Of a DNA stretch of 64,000 nucleotides, positions 8,860 to 17,711 are shown piece by piece. The notes under the pieces are model-generated. The model was not told where the DNA came from, ran no database searches, and saw only the letters and a program-made list of their open reading frames with translations. Position numbers and translations under genes: made by a program. Each line of letters starts with the position of its first letter. Position 1 is the stretch's first letter. Source of the DNA: Calditrichales bacterium MX18-03 (GTDB lineage: Bacteria > Bacillota > Clostridia > Lutisporales > Lutisporaceae). The stretch is from NCBI GenBank assembly GCA_021083345.1, contig JAJGRE010000002.1, positions 434,001 through 498,000 on the forward strand, given 5' to 3'.

Positions 8860-9300
8860 TTAAATGTCTCCAAGGGCCTTCATAACTTCGGATTTACACG
8901 TTGCATTCCGGATTGTGCAGATGAATTCCTCACTCATAAGCTTACGGGACAGTTGGGATATTATTTTAAGGTGCAGGTTTTCGGCGCCGTCCTCCGGCAC
9001 CCCTAAAAGAAATACCATATCCACAGGCTTATCATCCAGGGAACCCCACTCAATCGCCTTGGTAGGTTTTCCGAATACTATCATCGCCTCCTTCACTGAG
9101 TTCGATTTGGCATGTGGTATTGCAACACCGTTTCCAACCCCGGTGGTATATGTTTGTTCCCGCTGCAGCACATTCTCCACATAGGTTTCCAGGGAATCGA
9201 TCCGCCCGTCCCGATATCCGAGAGAGGCCAATGCTTCTATGGCATCCTGCTTTGTTTCGGCATTCAAATCCAATAGGATCAGATTCTCATTAATCAGCAT
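8860..9300 (-). CDS. PTS fructose-type EIIA component
   Basis: A 146-residue EIIA domain of the fructose/mannitol family. The phosphorylated histidine is in GVGNGVAIPHAKS. It accepts phosphate from HPr and donates it to EIIB. Its start overlaps the end of the upstream regulator gene by 11 nt, so the regulator and EIIA are co-translated. Confidence 0.9.
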   Translation of the reverse strand: MLINENLILLDLNAETKQDAIEALASLGYRDGRIDSLETYVENVLQREQTYTTGVGNGVAIPHAKSNSVKEAMIVFGKPTKAIEWGSLDDKPVDMVFLLGVPEDGAENLHLKIISQLSRKLMSEEFICTIRNATCKSEVMKALGDI

Positions 9301-11269
9301 GGTAAATTCCCTCCATCAATCTTGTCACTTCTTCTTTATCCTTTGCTTTCCTAAGCATTGCCAGGAATGTCTCCGAATATAGCTTCTTATATAGGGATCG
9401 GAACAGCTTTCTCGAAACGGCGATATCCTTTTCAGTCAAGGAAACCAATAGTACGATATCGACGCTTTCATCTCCCCAGAAAACCGGCTTTCCCAGAATA
9501 ACAATGCTAATTTTTGACTTCAGCACCATCTGGGGCAAACCATGGGGGATGGCGACACCACTGCCTACGGCCGTTGAGGCAATGGCTTCCCGAGTCATGA
9601 TGTCCGCTTCATAGCCTTCTTTGACATAATTCTTTTCCATCAGCTTGTGACAAAGGCTCATTAACAGTCTTTCCTTATCCTCGTAGCCTGCATTCAATTC
9701 AATCAGATCCGGATCCAACAACGAGATGATGGCTTTGTCTGCGGCAATTCTTCTTTCATTCATATCGCTGATAAACTGGTCCAGTTTCTTGATATCATTT
9801 TGTGTTAAGAGTGGACTGATGCAGACAACCGGTTTACCTGCATCAATGGGAACAGTCGATATGACAAAATCGGTATCCCCGAAGCGCCCCTCCTTAAGGT
9901 CAAGTATAGAGACCACACTTTTTATTTCAATTTCGCGAAAATGCTTTTCAAGTTTGACAGCCAAAAGCTGTGAAGTCCCGATGCCGCTAGGACAGACAAC
10001 AATGGCCTTCAGAGGCTTTTTCAGCCTTTCTATGGCAGCACCGATGTGCAGTGCGATATAACCGATTTCTTCTTCACTGATTTTCTTCCCCAGGTACTTT
10101 TCAAACACGACACTGGTCATCCAGGCTACACCGAAAATATCCGGATAGTTTTCTTTGATATCGTTCAATATGGGATTTTTAAGGGTCAGCCCATATTTCA
10201 CCCGGTTGACGGTTGGGCGCAGATGCAATACCAGCCCGTTCAACAACTGTCTGTCATTTTCAAAGCTAACGGCCAGTGTTCTTTGTGCAATTTCTATAAT
10301 CTCCTTTGCCATCACCACGGCTATCTCGTTTTCATAAGCATCAGCCAGGTCGATTTCCATTCCGTCACTGCCTTCCTGCTGCATCTTAGCTCCCAGAATG
10401 TGCAGCAGAATATACCCGATTTCTTCCTCGGGCAGCTTGATCCCGAAGGCATGACGTATATCGGTGGCGATGGACTCCGCTACAGCGAATTCATCCTGCC
10501 GTTTCAGGTTGCCCAGAAATTCCCTGGGGAGCCTCACATCCTTGCCGCTTCTAAGCCTTTTGATGGCTATGGCTACATGGATCACCAGGCTGGCAAAGGC
10601 TTCATCGGAAAACCTGAACCGGAGCTTTGCTTCAGCATTGCTTATGACACGCTCCAGCTTGGCATAATCCAGATTGATCATCTCACGCAGCTTCATAACG
10701 GTTCTATAATCCAGTCTGCCGCTGTATTCGTCGTAAAGCAGCTCCTTCAGGGCGTTGTTTTCCTTATTCATGGCAATGAGGCTTGCTACGGCGTTCCGCC
10801 AGTTTTCCTCCTTGCCCTTCACTTCTATTCCGTAGTTGGTCTTTTTGTATAGCTTCAACTGAAACTTCTCCAGCCACAGCTCAATGTCCGACAGGTCCTT
10901 CTGAACGGTTACCTTGCTGACATATAATTCATCTGACAATTCCTTGATGGTCAGGTTCCGCTCAGCCATAAAAAGCCGTTTCAGAATATAGTTCCGCCTT
11001 GCTTCTGCCGAATAGGGCGACAGCTCACCGGATTGGGGACCGACTTCTCCCATAAGGTCAAGCCTGCTGGCCTCGGAACCATTTATTTTCACCCCGACGC
11101 CCGGCTTTTTTTCCAATGTCAGCCCCCTGCCTGCCAAAACTGCTTCCACTTTTTTCATGTCGTTTCTTACCGTTTTGTTAGAAAGCTTGAATGTCTCGGC
11201 AATCCGGTTCATGGTAACCGGCTCCGCTTCGTTGAGCAACAGCTGGATGATCTTGTAGGCTCTTTCCAT
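9290..11269 (-). CDS. PRD-containing PTS transcriptional activator (MtlR/LicR type)
   Basis: A 659-residue regulator. Domains in order: N-terminal helix-turn-helix (about 1-60), a second HTH of the Mga type (about 90-150), two PTS regulation domains (about 190-290 and 300-400), an EIIB-like domain with the cysteine motif VVCPSGIGTSQLL (about 410-490), and a fructose-type EIIA domain with GSGVAIPHGLPQ (about 510-655). Such proteins are activated or inhibited by phosphorylation from HPr and the permease, and so couple operon expression to sugar supply. It is the first gene of the operon it presumably controls. Confidence 0.9.
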   Translation of the reverse strand: MERAYKIIQLLLNEAEPVTMNRIAETFKLSNKTVRNDMKKVEAVLAGRGLTLEKKPGVGVKINGSEASRLDLMGEVGPQSGELSPYSAEARRNYILKRLFMAERNLTIKELSDELYVSKVTVQKDLSDIELWLEKFQLKLYKKTNYGIEVKGKEENWRNAVASLIAMNKENNALKELLYDEYSGRLDYRTVMKLREMINLDYAKLERVISNAEAKLRFRFSDEAFASLVIHVAIAIKRLRSGKDVRLPREFLGNLKRQDEFAVAESIATDIRHAFGIKLPEEEIGYILLHILGAKMQQEGSDGMEIDLADAYENEIAVVMAKEIIEIAQRTLAVSFENDRQLLNGLVLHLRPTVNRVKYGLTLKNPILNDIKENYPDIFGVAWMTSVVFEKYLGKKISEEEIGYIALHIGAAIERLKKPLKAIVVCPSGIGTSQLLAVKLEKHFREIEIKSVVSILDLKEGRFGDTDFVISTVPIDAGKPVVCISPLLTQNDIKKLDQFISDMNERRIAADKAIISLLDPDLIELNAGYEDKERLLMSLCHKLMEKNYVKEGYEADIMTREAIASTAVGSGVAIPHGLPQMVLKSKISIVILGKPVFWGDESVDIVLLVSLTEKDIAVSRKLFRSLYKKLYSETFLAMLRKAKDKEEVTRLMEGIYHAD

Positions 11270-11338
11270 TATTTATCACCTTTTACCGCATTTCTTGTGG
11301 TATCTGCTTTATTAATTTGATTTTGCCGCTTTAGTTAT

Positions 11339-11366
11339 ATTATACTGTTCTTGCCTTGAAATACAA
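11339..11366 (-). promoter_or_regulatory. Promoter of the PTS operon
   Basis: TTGTAT (11366-11361), a 16-nt spacer and TATAAT (11344-11339) on the minus strand, about 70 nt ahead of the regulator gene. Confidence 0.6.
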
Positions 11367-11539
11367 CACTTCCATTGGGTTTATTTGTTACCTTAACAAT
11401 GTGGCAAAAGTTTATTAATCGGACAAACACCGACATTTTTCCACATCATTATTTCCAGTTGCAAGGTGGCCGCATGCACCTGATGCTCATTTATTTGACT
11501 TTGCCGCTTACAAAAAGTCAAAAAATGGAGGTGCAAAGC

Positions 11540-12463
11540 ATGTATCCCCTGAAATTTCAGCCCATATACAAAGAAAAGCTCTGGGGCGGTTCAAGCCTGG
11601 AGAAGCTGTTTAATCGCATGCTGCCCAGCAGCCGTGTCGGCGAAAGCTGGGAAATCTGCTGCAGGCAAAACGATTTCAACGTTGTCACCAACGGTTATTT
11701 CAAGGGAAGCACATTGAAAGAGCTTGCAGAGCGCTATCCCGACAACCTGCTAGGCAGCAGCCGCAGCAGCGCTGGCCAATTCCCGCTTCTTCTTAAAATA
11801 ATCGATGCCAATGACAAGCTGTCAGTCCAGGTGCATCCGGACGATGCTTATGCCAAAGGGCTGGAGGGTGATTGCGGTAAAACTGAGGCCTGGTATGTCG
11901 TGAGCGCCAAGGAAAATGCCGGAATCATCTACGGTCTGAGATCCGGTGTTACCAGAGACCTATTGAAGGAAGCGGCGGAGACAGGCGGCATTTCCCAGAT
12001 GTTGAGATTTGTTCCTGTGAAAGAGGGTGACTTGATTTTCATCCCCTCCAGAACAGTCCATGCCTTGATGGAAGGGATCGTCATCTATGAGGTGCAGCAG
12101 AACTCCGATATCACCTACAGGCTTTATGATTATGACCGTTTGGATGAAAACGGACAAAAAAGACCACTCCATATTGAGCGGGCCCTAGACGTCATTAATT
12201 TTGATTCCAGTCCCGGAACAGATTTCAGCGGACCTTCCCTCTCCTGTCCCTTCTTTAAAATTGATAAGCGGGCGGTTTTGGGAGAAGAGACGGATGATAC
12301 CGGGGGCAGCTTTGCCGTTTACTGCATTTTGGCAGGCGAAGGCGAATTGGTATATCAGCAAGGCGTTGAAAAAGTATGCAGTGGAGATTCCATCTTGCTG
12401 CCGGCCAGTTTGGGTCGGACCTGTCTTTCAGGCAACTTGAAGTATTTAAAAATAACGGCATAA
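11540..12463 (+). CDS. manA: Mannose-6-phosphate isomerase, class I
   Basis: A 307-residue zinc enzyme that interconverts mannose 6-phosphate and fructose 6-phosphate. I start it at 11540 (MYPLKFQPIYKEKLWGG), which has GGAGG 8 nt upstream; the frame is open for 55 further codons without such a site. VQVHPDD, KTEAWYV and PSRTVHAL carry the expected zinc ligands and catalytic region, and the length matches the short Bacillus-type ManA. It diverges from the PTS operon, so imported sugar can enter glycolysis at fructose 6-phosphate. Confidence 0.93.
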   Translation: MYPLKFQPIYKEKLWGGSSLEKLFNRMLPSSRVGESWEICCRQNDFNVVTNGYFKGSTLKELAERYPDNLLGSSRSSAGQFPLLLKIIDANDKLSVQVHPDDAYAKGLEGDCGKTEAWYVVSAKENAGIIYGLRSGVTRDLLKEAAETGGISQMLRFVPVKEGDLIFIPSRTVHALMEGIVIYEVQQNSDITYRLYDYDRLDENGQKRPLHIERALDVINFDSSPGTDFSGPSLSCPFFKIDKRAVLGEETDDTGGSFAVYCILAGEGELVYQQGVEKVCSGDSILLPASLGRTCLSGNLKYLKITA

Positions 12464-12493
12464 AAAAACGGCTGTGCAAACAGTCGTTTTTTT
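12463..12493. terminator. Bidirectional terminator between manA and the histidine kinase gene
   Basis: AAAAAAACGGCTG and CAGTCGTTTTTTT form a stem with a T run in either direction. It separates the convergent genes manA and the kinase. Confidence 0.8.
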
Positions 12494-12499
12494 ATGCCG

Positions 12500-13888
12500 T
12501 TATTTTCGAGGTATTGTTACGTTGAAGGCTGTCCCTTCTCCAGGCTTGCTGTCCACAGAAATGCTGCCCTTATGGGAGTCCACAATAGTCTTTGCAATTG
12601 TCAATCCGATACCGGAGCCGCCGGTGATCCTGCTCCTGGATTTATCTGCCCTGTAAAACCTTTCGAATATATGTGGCAGATCCTCCTGTCCTATCCCCAC
12701 GCCGGTATCTCTGATTTCAAAGCTGACACTGTTGGAAGCCTCCGTTACCTTTATAAAGACGCTTCCATCTTTGGGTGTGAACTTCAATGCATTAGCTATC
12801 AGGTTGATCAGCACCTGGCTTATTTTGTCCTTGTCCGCTTCTATTTCAGCTTTAGCCGCATCGATGCGAACCGTAATATTTTTCGTCATATAGTCTTTTT
12901 CAAAATTCAGCAGGATGGATTTGGTCAATTCCGTCAAATCAAATACCTGTTTATTAAGAATAATGTTTTCACTCTCATACTTGGCCAGCTTTTCCAAGTC
13001 TCCCACCATTCTGCCGATGCGCAGTATCTCTTCATGACAGCTTTTCAGGCGTTTCGAATCCGGCTGCCAGATCCCATCAATCATGGCCTCCATATGGCTC
13101 TGAAGGGTTGCCAGCGGTGTCCTGAGCTCATGGGCCACATCCGCTGTCAGCCTCTTTCTCAGAAGCTCCTGTTTTTCCAATGTATCGGCCATATTGTTTA
13201 CGGTGGTCACCAACTGGTTGATTTCCTTGATACTGGAGGTTTCGCTGCTCCGGTCCCCGAAATACCCCTTGGATATCATCTGCGCTGTATTGATGACCCT
13301 GGATATCGGATTGGACAGCTGCTTTGCCATCAAGTAACCCAGTACCAATGCAAAAACCAGCGCCAGGAAGCCGACACCTACAAAAGCTTTATTCAGAGTA
13401 TTGATAAAAGCCAGATCCCGTTCATTGAAAAAGAAAGGTCCATAATATCCGATATTGACATGGCCGACGGTATCCGTGCCATAGGTCAAAGGATAGCTGT
13501 TTTCCTTATACTCGCCCTTCCAGTTGGGATATCTGCTCATCATATTGCGGCTCATTTGGTCCATCATCCGTTCACACAATCCATAGTTATATTCTGTAGC
13601 GTTCCAGATTGTATCCCCTTTAAGGTCCATTACTTCAATGATCATGCCGTTTTCCAGCGCGTAAACGCCGATGTCCTGAATAAATTCCTTCTTCCACTTG
13701 CCTTCACCCAGGTACTGCTGATTGATGAGCGTAACCACTTCTTTGTTCTGTTTCTCCTGATTCTGTATCACATAGCTCCTGAATTGTTTCTCCAGGGAAT
13801 AGTTGGCGATGATGCCCACAAGCACCATGCAAACCAGTGCTATTAAAATATATGAAAGAGACAGCCTGTTGCGCAGACTAAATTTCAT
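12500..13888 (-). CDS. Sensor histidine kinase 1
   Basis: A 462-residue membrane kinase. It starts at 13888 (MKFSLRNRLSLSY), just after the response regulator stop. Order: helix (about 12-30), an extracytoplasmic sensor domain of about 135 residues, a second helix (about 165-190), HAMP, HisKA with DVAHELRTPLAT, and HATPase_c with NALKFTP, DTGVGIG and GGSGIGLTI. The sensor domain contains MMSRYPNWKG and GYYGPF, shared with the second kinase at 53088-54482. It is co-transcribed with the response regulator and lies in the same direction behind an HMA-SafE fusion gene. A copper-type signal is an inference from that setting. Confidence 0.88.
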   Translation of the reverse strand: MKFSLRNRLSLSYILIALVCMVLVGIIANYSLEKQFRSYVIQNQEKQNKEVVTLINQQYLGEGKWKKEFIQDIGVYALENGMIIEVMDLKGDTIWNATEYNYGLCERMMDQMSRNMMSRYPNWKGEYKENSYPLTYGTDTVGHVNIGYYGPFFFNERDLAFINTLNKAFVGVGFLALVFALVLGYLMAKQLSNPISRVINTAQMISKGYFGDRSSETSSIKEINQLVTTVNNMADTLEKQELLRKRLTADVAHELRTPLATLQSHMEAMIDGIWQPDSKRLKSCHEEILRIGRMVGDLEKLAKYESENIILNKQVFDLTELTKSILLNFEKDYMTKNITVRIDAAKAEIEADKDKISQVLINLIANALKFTPKDGSVFIKVTEASNSVSFEIRDTGVGIGQEDLPHIFERFYRADKSRSRITGGSGIGLTIAKTIVDSHKGSISVDSKPGEGTAFNVTIPRK

Positions 13889-13889
13889 C

Positions 13890-14591
13890 TTATTCACCGC
13901 CAAACTTATATCCGATACCATATGCCGTCAGGATATACCTGGGGTTTTTGGCATCCGGCTCAATTTTCTGCCGCAGGTTTTTCACATGGGTATCAATGGT
14001 TCTGTCGTATCCCTCGTAATCCTCCCCCAACACCAGGCAGATCAGTTCTTCACGGGTAAATGCCTTTTGAGGGTACTTGACCAGACTCAACAGTATTTTA
14101 TACTCATTGGGGGTCAGGCTCACCGGTTCCCCGTTCTTCTGCACCTCGTGCCGGAGCGTATCTACCACCAATTCCCCTTGATTGAAGTTAAAAACGTTGA
14201 CCAGTGCCGCCTTTTCATCCTCTGTTCTTCGGAGCTGCGCCGCTGCGCGTGCCACCAGCTGTCTGGGGCTGAAGGGCTTTGTAACATAATCATCCGCACC
14301 GATTCCCAGACCATTCAGAATGTGTTCCTCCTCCACCTTTGCCGTCAGCATGATGATGGGGACCCTGGACTTCTTCCTTATCGTCCTGCAAATCTCTTCT
14401 CCGGATATATCCGGCAGCATCAGATCCAGAATGACAAGCGAGGGATTGACCCTGTCAAATAATGACAAAGCCGTTTTACCGTCAAAGGCATCATATACCT
14501 TGTAGCCGCTATTCTCAAGATAGGATTTCACGACCTCAACGATTTTCTCCTCATCATCAACCAGTAGAATACCGGATTGGTTTTCCTTCAT
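13890..14591 (-). CDS. OmpR-family response regulator 1
   Basis: A 233-residue regulator. The receiver domain carries LLVDDEE, the phospho-accepting Asp in LVILDLMLPD, MLTAK and TKPFSPRQL; the C-terminal winged helix reads LTPNEYKILLSL and TIDTHVKNLRQKIE. It is paralogous to the regulator at 54483-55184 over its whole length. Members of this subfamily bind direct repeats spaced by one helical turn, which is the architecture of the eleven repeats described in the findings. Its stop is 2 nt from the kinase start. Confidence 0.9.
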   Translation of the reverse strand: MKENQSGILLVDDEEKIVEVVKSYLENSGYKVYDAFDGKTALSLFDRVNPSLVILDLMLPDISGEEICRTIRKKSRVPIIMLTAKVEEEHILNGLGIGADDYVTKPFSPRQLVARAAAQLRRTEDEKAALVNVFNFNQGELVVDTLRHEVQKNGEPVSLTPNEYKILLSLVKYPQKAFTREELICLVLGEDYEGYDRTIDTHVKNLRQKIEPDAKNPRYILTAYGIGYKFGGE

Positions 14592-14608
14592 TGTATCACC
14601 CCACTAGA

Positions 14609-14669
14609 TACCAGGCACGCCTGTTAGCTGGTTATTGAACCAATAACCAGCTAACAGGCGTGCCTGGTA
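14609..14669. repeat. 29-bp perfect palindrome
   Basis: Positions 14609-14637 pair perfectly with 14641-14669 around a 3-nt loop. The outer arm contains GTACCAGGCAC, which also occurs at 18995-19005. The hairpin lies between the LDCC gene and response regulator 1. It has a T run only on the plus strand, so it is not an obvious terminator for the minus-strand genes. It may be a small interspersed repeat, or a processing or attenuation element inside the operon. Confidence 0.7.
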
Positions 14670-14670
14670 C

Positions 14671-14790
14671 TTATTTTTTCGGCCGGTCCAGTTTGCAGCA
14701 ATCCAGCCTTTCATTGCCAAAGCTTTTTTCGCTTTCCTTGGCCAGTTTCTTTAAAAAATCATCTAAGAGTTTTTTCAGTTTTTTAGTCAT
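14671..14790 (-). CDS. LDCC-motif small putative metal-binding protein
   Basis: A 39-residue peptide starting at the ATG at 14790 with GGAGG nine nt upstream. A basic amphipathic N-terminus (MTKKLKKLLDDFLKKLAKE) leads to NERLDCCKLDR. The adjacent cysteine pair in an LDCC context is the signature of a small clostridial family annotated only as putative metal binding. It follows the HMA-SafE gene by 18 nt and so belongs to that operon. Confidence 0.65.
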   Translation of the reverse strand: MTKKLKKLLDDFLKKLAKESEKSFGNERLDCCKLDRPKK

Positions 14791-14808
14791 CTTTGACACC
14801 TCCGCACA

Positions 14809-16656
14809 CTAGTTGCAGCAGCTTCCTCCCCCACTGCCGGCTGCAGGCACATTTGCCTGCACTTCCTGTTTTATAGCCTCCAGATCAATATTGTTGATGT
14901 CGTCAACAACCTTGACATAGCCGTTCAACATGCCCATCCAGCATTGGAAGGTAAAGTCCTGAGTCACATTCAGCTCCGGTGTTTCCAATTCTCCCTTGCT
15001 CAGATCCAGGGAACCCTGGTATTCCGGAAATGATACGGCATAATTGCAGGTAGTCAGCTTTTCGGGGTTGAATTTGATCTTTGCTTTTATCCCCTTCTGC
15101 AAAACCACCACCGCCGGTGAAAAGCCTGCATCGTTAACTGTGATGGTGACTTCCTGCTTGCCATTCTCGATTTTTGCAACAGCTATATCTGATGCTGCAA
15201 GATTTCCCGGATTGGTCTGCAGTACGCCCTGACCACTTGAATGACAGCTGCCGCCTGCTGCCGGCAAAGCGTCCTGCGAAGACTGCTGATTACCGGTTTC
15301 GCTGCTTTGGGACAAATCAGTAACGACCGTTATTTTGCTCCTGATCATACCCATCCAGCAGGAATACGGAATGGTCCCTTCCTTGGTGGGCGTGAATTCG
15401 ATCACGTTCTCGCCGGGAGATAACGGCTTCTCAATATTGTATTCCGGTATAATGATCGCATTGTTGCAGCCATTTATATTCTCAGCTTTTGCATTGATAA
15501 TGAACTTAACGGGTATGCCTTTCTGAACAACGATAGGCGCATAGCGGTTGGACTCCAGATCAATAGAAACAACCTGTACACCGTTTTCAATTTTGGCAGC
15601 ATTGCCGCTGACTGTTTTGCCTGGAGCCGCATTTGCAGCTGATACCGCTATGCCGGAGAGGCTCAATCCTCTGCTCATCATAACGATACCCAAGATAATC
15701 ACCAAAGCAGCACTAACCTTCATCAACTTTCCGGTGAAATTCTTGCTCAGCATCGAGCTGATCGCGCCGAAACCGAACATCAGCGGTACGGTTCCCAAGC
15801 TGAACATCAGCATCGACAATGCACCTGCCGTTATACTACCGGTGCCCAATGCGTATAGCTGCATGGCCTGCAGCGGACCGCAAGGCATCAAACCATTCAG
15901 GAGCCCGATGTAGAAAGGTCCGTTCTTTCCGCTGTTCTGGTATATCAGTTTGCCGAAAACCTTAGGCATCCTTGGATTCAACCTTCTAAGCCACGGAAAA
16001 ATGTTCAGCATATTCAAGCCCATAATAACCATAAAGATACCGGCAACGATGGCAACAACACCTTTAGCTCCACCGGAGAAGCTGACGACAGAGCCGATAC
16101 CGCCGGCAATACCGCCTATAACGGTATAGGATAATACTCTTCCGCCATTATACAAAAGGCTGGGCTTCATCCTTCCGGCAGCGGTGTTGTCAAAGTGCTT
16201 GTATGCAACGCACTGGGACAAGTTGATACCGCCGCACATGGCAATACAATGGAGCGAGGTCAAAAGACCTACAATAAACAAAACACCATATCCCATGGAT
16301 TGATTGATCTCAGGTATGAAATTGAAACCAATGGTATGCTTTACAATAACATATAACGCCAGCAGAATGATTCCGAGTCCCACCATCTGATTAATGCTTT
16401 CCTTACCTTCCTTGCCCTGCAAGCCTGCCTTCAGCGGCGCTCCCATGGTGTAGCCTGCCTTCTCAACCGTTTCCTTGATTTTTTCATAGCCAATCAGTTT
16501 TTCATCGTATGTAACATACAGCTTGGACTGTCCAAAAACTGCCTTGACCTCCAGAATACCATCCAGTTTTTTTATGGCACTTTCTATTCTTAGCTCACAA
16601 TTGCTGCAGGTCATGCCCTGAACAGCATAACTCTTCTTAACAATGTTATTTTCCAT
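14809..16656 (-). CDS. HMA - SafE/TauE-type membrane protein - double cupredoxin-like fusion
   Basis: A 615-residue fusion. Residues 5-72 are a heavy-metal-associated domain with GMTCSNC. About 95-345 is a multi-helix region with SLHCIAMCGGINLS and GLMPCGPLQAM, typical of the sulfite-exporter TauE/SafE and CcdA-like membrane family. The C-terminal part holds two related cupredoxin-like domains (about 355-450 and 490-590), each with a buried Cys and a terminal CWMGM motif, separated by a GGSCHSSG linker. The protein ends GGGSCCN. These features suggest copper capture and movement across the membrane. It has its own copper-type promoter (16682-16714) and leads an operon with the LDCC peptide and, possibly, two-component system 1. 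Confidence 0.85.
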   Translation of the reverse strand: MENNIVKKSYAVQGMTCSNCELRIESAIKKLDGILEVKAVFGQSKLYVTYDEKLIGYEKIKETVEKAGYTMGAPLKAGLQGKEGKESINQMVGLGIILLALYVIVKHTIGFNFIPEINQSMGYGVLFIVGLLTSLHCIAMCGGINLSQCVAYKHFDNTAAGRMKPSLLYNGGRVLSYTVIGGIAGGIGSVVSFSGGAKGVVAIVAGIFMVIMGLNMLNIFPWLRRLNPRMPKVFGKLIYQNSGKNGPFYIGLLNGLMPCGPLQAMQLYALGTGSITAGALSMLMFSLGTVPLMFGFGAISSMLSKNFTGKLMKVSAALVIILGIVMMSRGLSLSGIAVSAANAAPGKTVSGNAAKIENGVQVVSIDLESNRYAPIVVQKGIPVKFIINAKAENINGCNNAIIIPEYNIEKPLSPGENVIEFTPTKEGTIPYSCWMGMIRSKITVVTDLSQSSETGNQQSSQDALPAAGGSCHSSGQGVLQTNPGNLAASDIAVAKIENGKQEVTITVNDAGFSPAVVVLQKGIKAKIKFNPEKLTTCNYAVSFPEYQGSLDLSKGELETPELNVTQDFTFQCWMGMLNGYVKVVDDINNIDLEAIKQEVQANVPAAGSGGGSCCN

Positions 16657-16681
16657 TTCACAATCCCTCCTAACTGATACT

Positions 16682-16714
16682 ATCGTACAACAGGGTTGTG
16701 AAGATATTATGAAG
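16682..16714 (-). promoter_or_regulatory. Direct-repeat operator/promoter (site a)
   Basis: On the minus strand CTTCATAATATCTTCACAA (16714-16696), then 8 nt, then TACGAT (16687-16682). This is one of eleven sites in the window with identical geometry. It lies 26 nt ahead of the HMA-SafE fusion gene. Confidence 0.75.
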
Positions 16715-16742
16715 TTTCTTGACCTGCACAGCTTTTTCTGCC

Positions 16743-17654
16743 TTATTTTATAAGCAGCTTCAAATTGCGTGCCAATACATCGTAGTATTCCGCCATATCC
16801 AACGCTTCCAGTTTCTTGACCGTTTCGTCCGGCAGCCGATCCAATGGAGTTTCTCTCAAGATGTCTTTTGTTTCAGATTCTGAAAAGAAAGCAGCCTCCG
16901 CAGCATTCCCGATAAAGGGCTTGTTTTCGGGACAGATCTGCTGGCATTTCATGCAGCCTACCAGGGCGTTGTGCCAATCTGCTTTTACCCATCCTGGAAA
17001 TACATCGGTATTTTCATTTAGGTTTGTCAGGCAGTTTTCAGCCTTTATTAAGAACCGGTCTATATCTATACAGCCGGTAGGACAAGCTTTCTCACAAGCT
17101 GAGCAGGTATTGCAGCGTTCCATCGTCTTTACCTCCTGCCAGCTGTCAGTACTGCAGGGCATATCGGTAAAATAAGCCATAAGCCGATGAAAGCTGCCCA
17201 TCTCCGGAACATAACAGATATTGTTCCTTCCGAAGGCACCGAGCCCGCTTCTGACAGCCAGCAGCTTCAAAGGCAGCAATGCCCTTTCTGCCTTAAATCC
17301 ATATCCTGCAAGTATATTCTCAAGCAGGCTCTCCGTCTCGCCAAGGACTTTTCCGTAGATATAGGTCGGCGGAATAACGGCAGAGTACGTATTTCCATTT
17401 ATGGTAAATCCAATACTGGATAAGGCTTGTGGAACTGCAATCGTCAGAATTGACTTGAATTTTGACAGCAAGCTGCCATGATCATAGTCAAACCGCTTCA
17501 GGTATCTTTGATAGATAGTATCTTCCAGCATACCTATTTCATGCAGCCCTTTGATTTCCACCTGCAGCTCCGTTAAGTGGCTTATGGATATGAGCCTTGA
17601 CTGATATCCTTTATTCCCCAAAATGTCCTTCAGTGCCTTGTATACCTCAGCCAT
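16743..17654 (-). CDS. Double-cluster 4Fe-4S protein, epoxyqueuosine-reductase (QueG)-like
   Basis: A 303-residue soluble Fe-S protein. Two clusters of cysteines, CNTCSACEKACPTGC (near 185-200) and CMKCQQICPEN (near 240-250), form a 4Fe-4S double-cluster domain. The N-terminal half resembles the cobalamin-binding part of QueG but is divergent (GLGAFGRNNICYVPEMGSF). True QueG reduces epoxyqueuosine in tRNA; this shorter relative could be a reductase of another substrate. It begins at the ATG at 17654 with GGAGGG upstream and has no operon partner. Confidence 0.7.
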   Translation of the reverse strand: MAEVYKALKDILGNKGYQSRLISISHLTELQVEIKGLHEIGMLEDTIYQRYLKRFDYDHGSLLSKFKSILTIAVPQALSSIGFTINGNTYSAVIPPTYIYGKVLGETESLLENILAGYGFKAERALLPLKLLAVRSGLGAFGRNNICYVPEMGSFHRLMAYFTDMPCSTDSWQEVKTMERCNTCSACEKACPTGCIDIDRFLIKAENCLTNLNENTDVFPGWVKADWHNALVGCMKCQQICPENKPFIGNAAEAAFFSESETKDILRETPLDRLPDETVKKLEALDMAEYYDVLARNLKLLIK

Positions 17655-17711
17655 GACAAACCCTCCTTAATTGTAACTCTCAAATATATTTTAAACAGTT
17701 ACAATCACAGC

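Noticed and set aside
12494-13846. Long open frame on the plus strand (450 codons) opposite histidine kinase 1
   Set aside because: It is the antisense shadow of a clear kinase gene, has no family features, and lacks a ribosome site.
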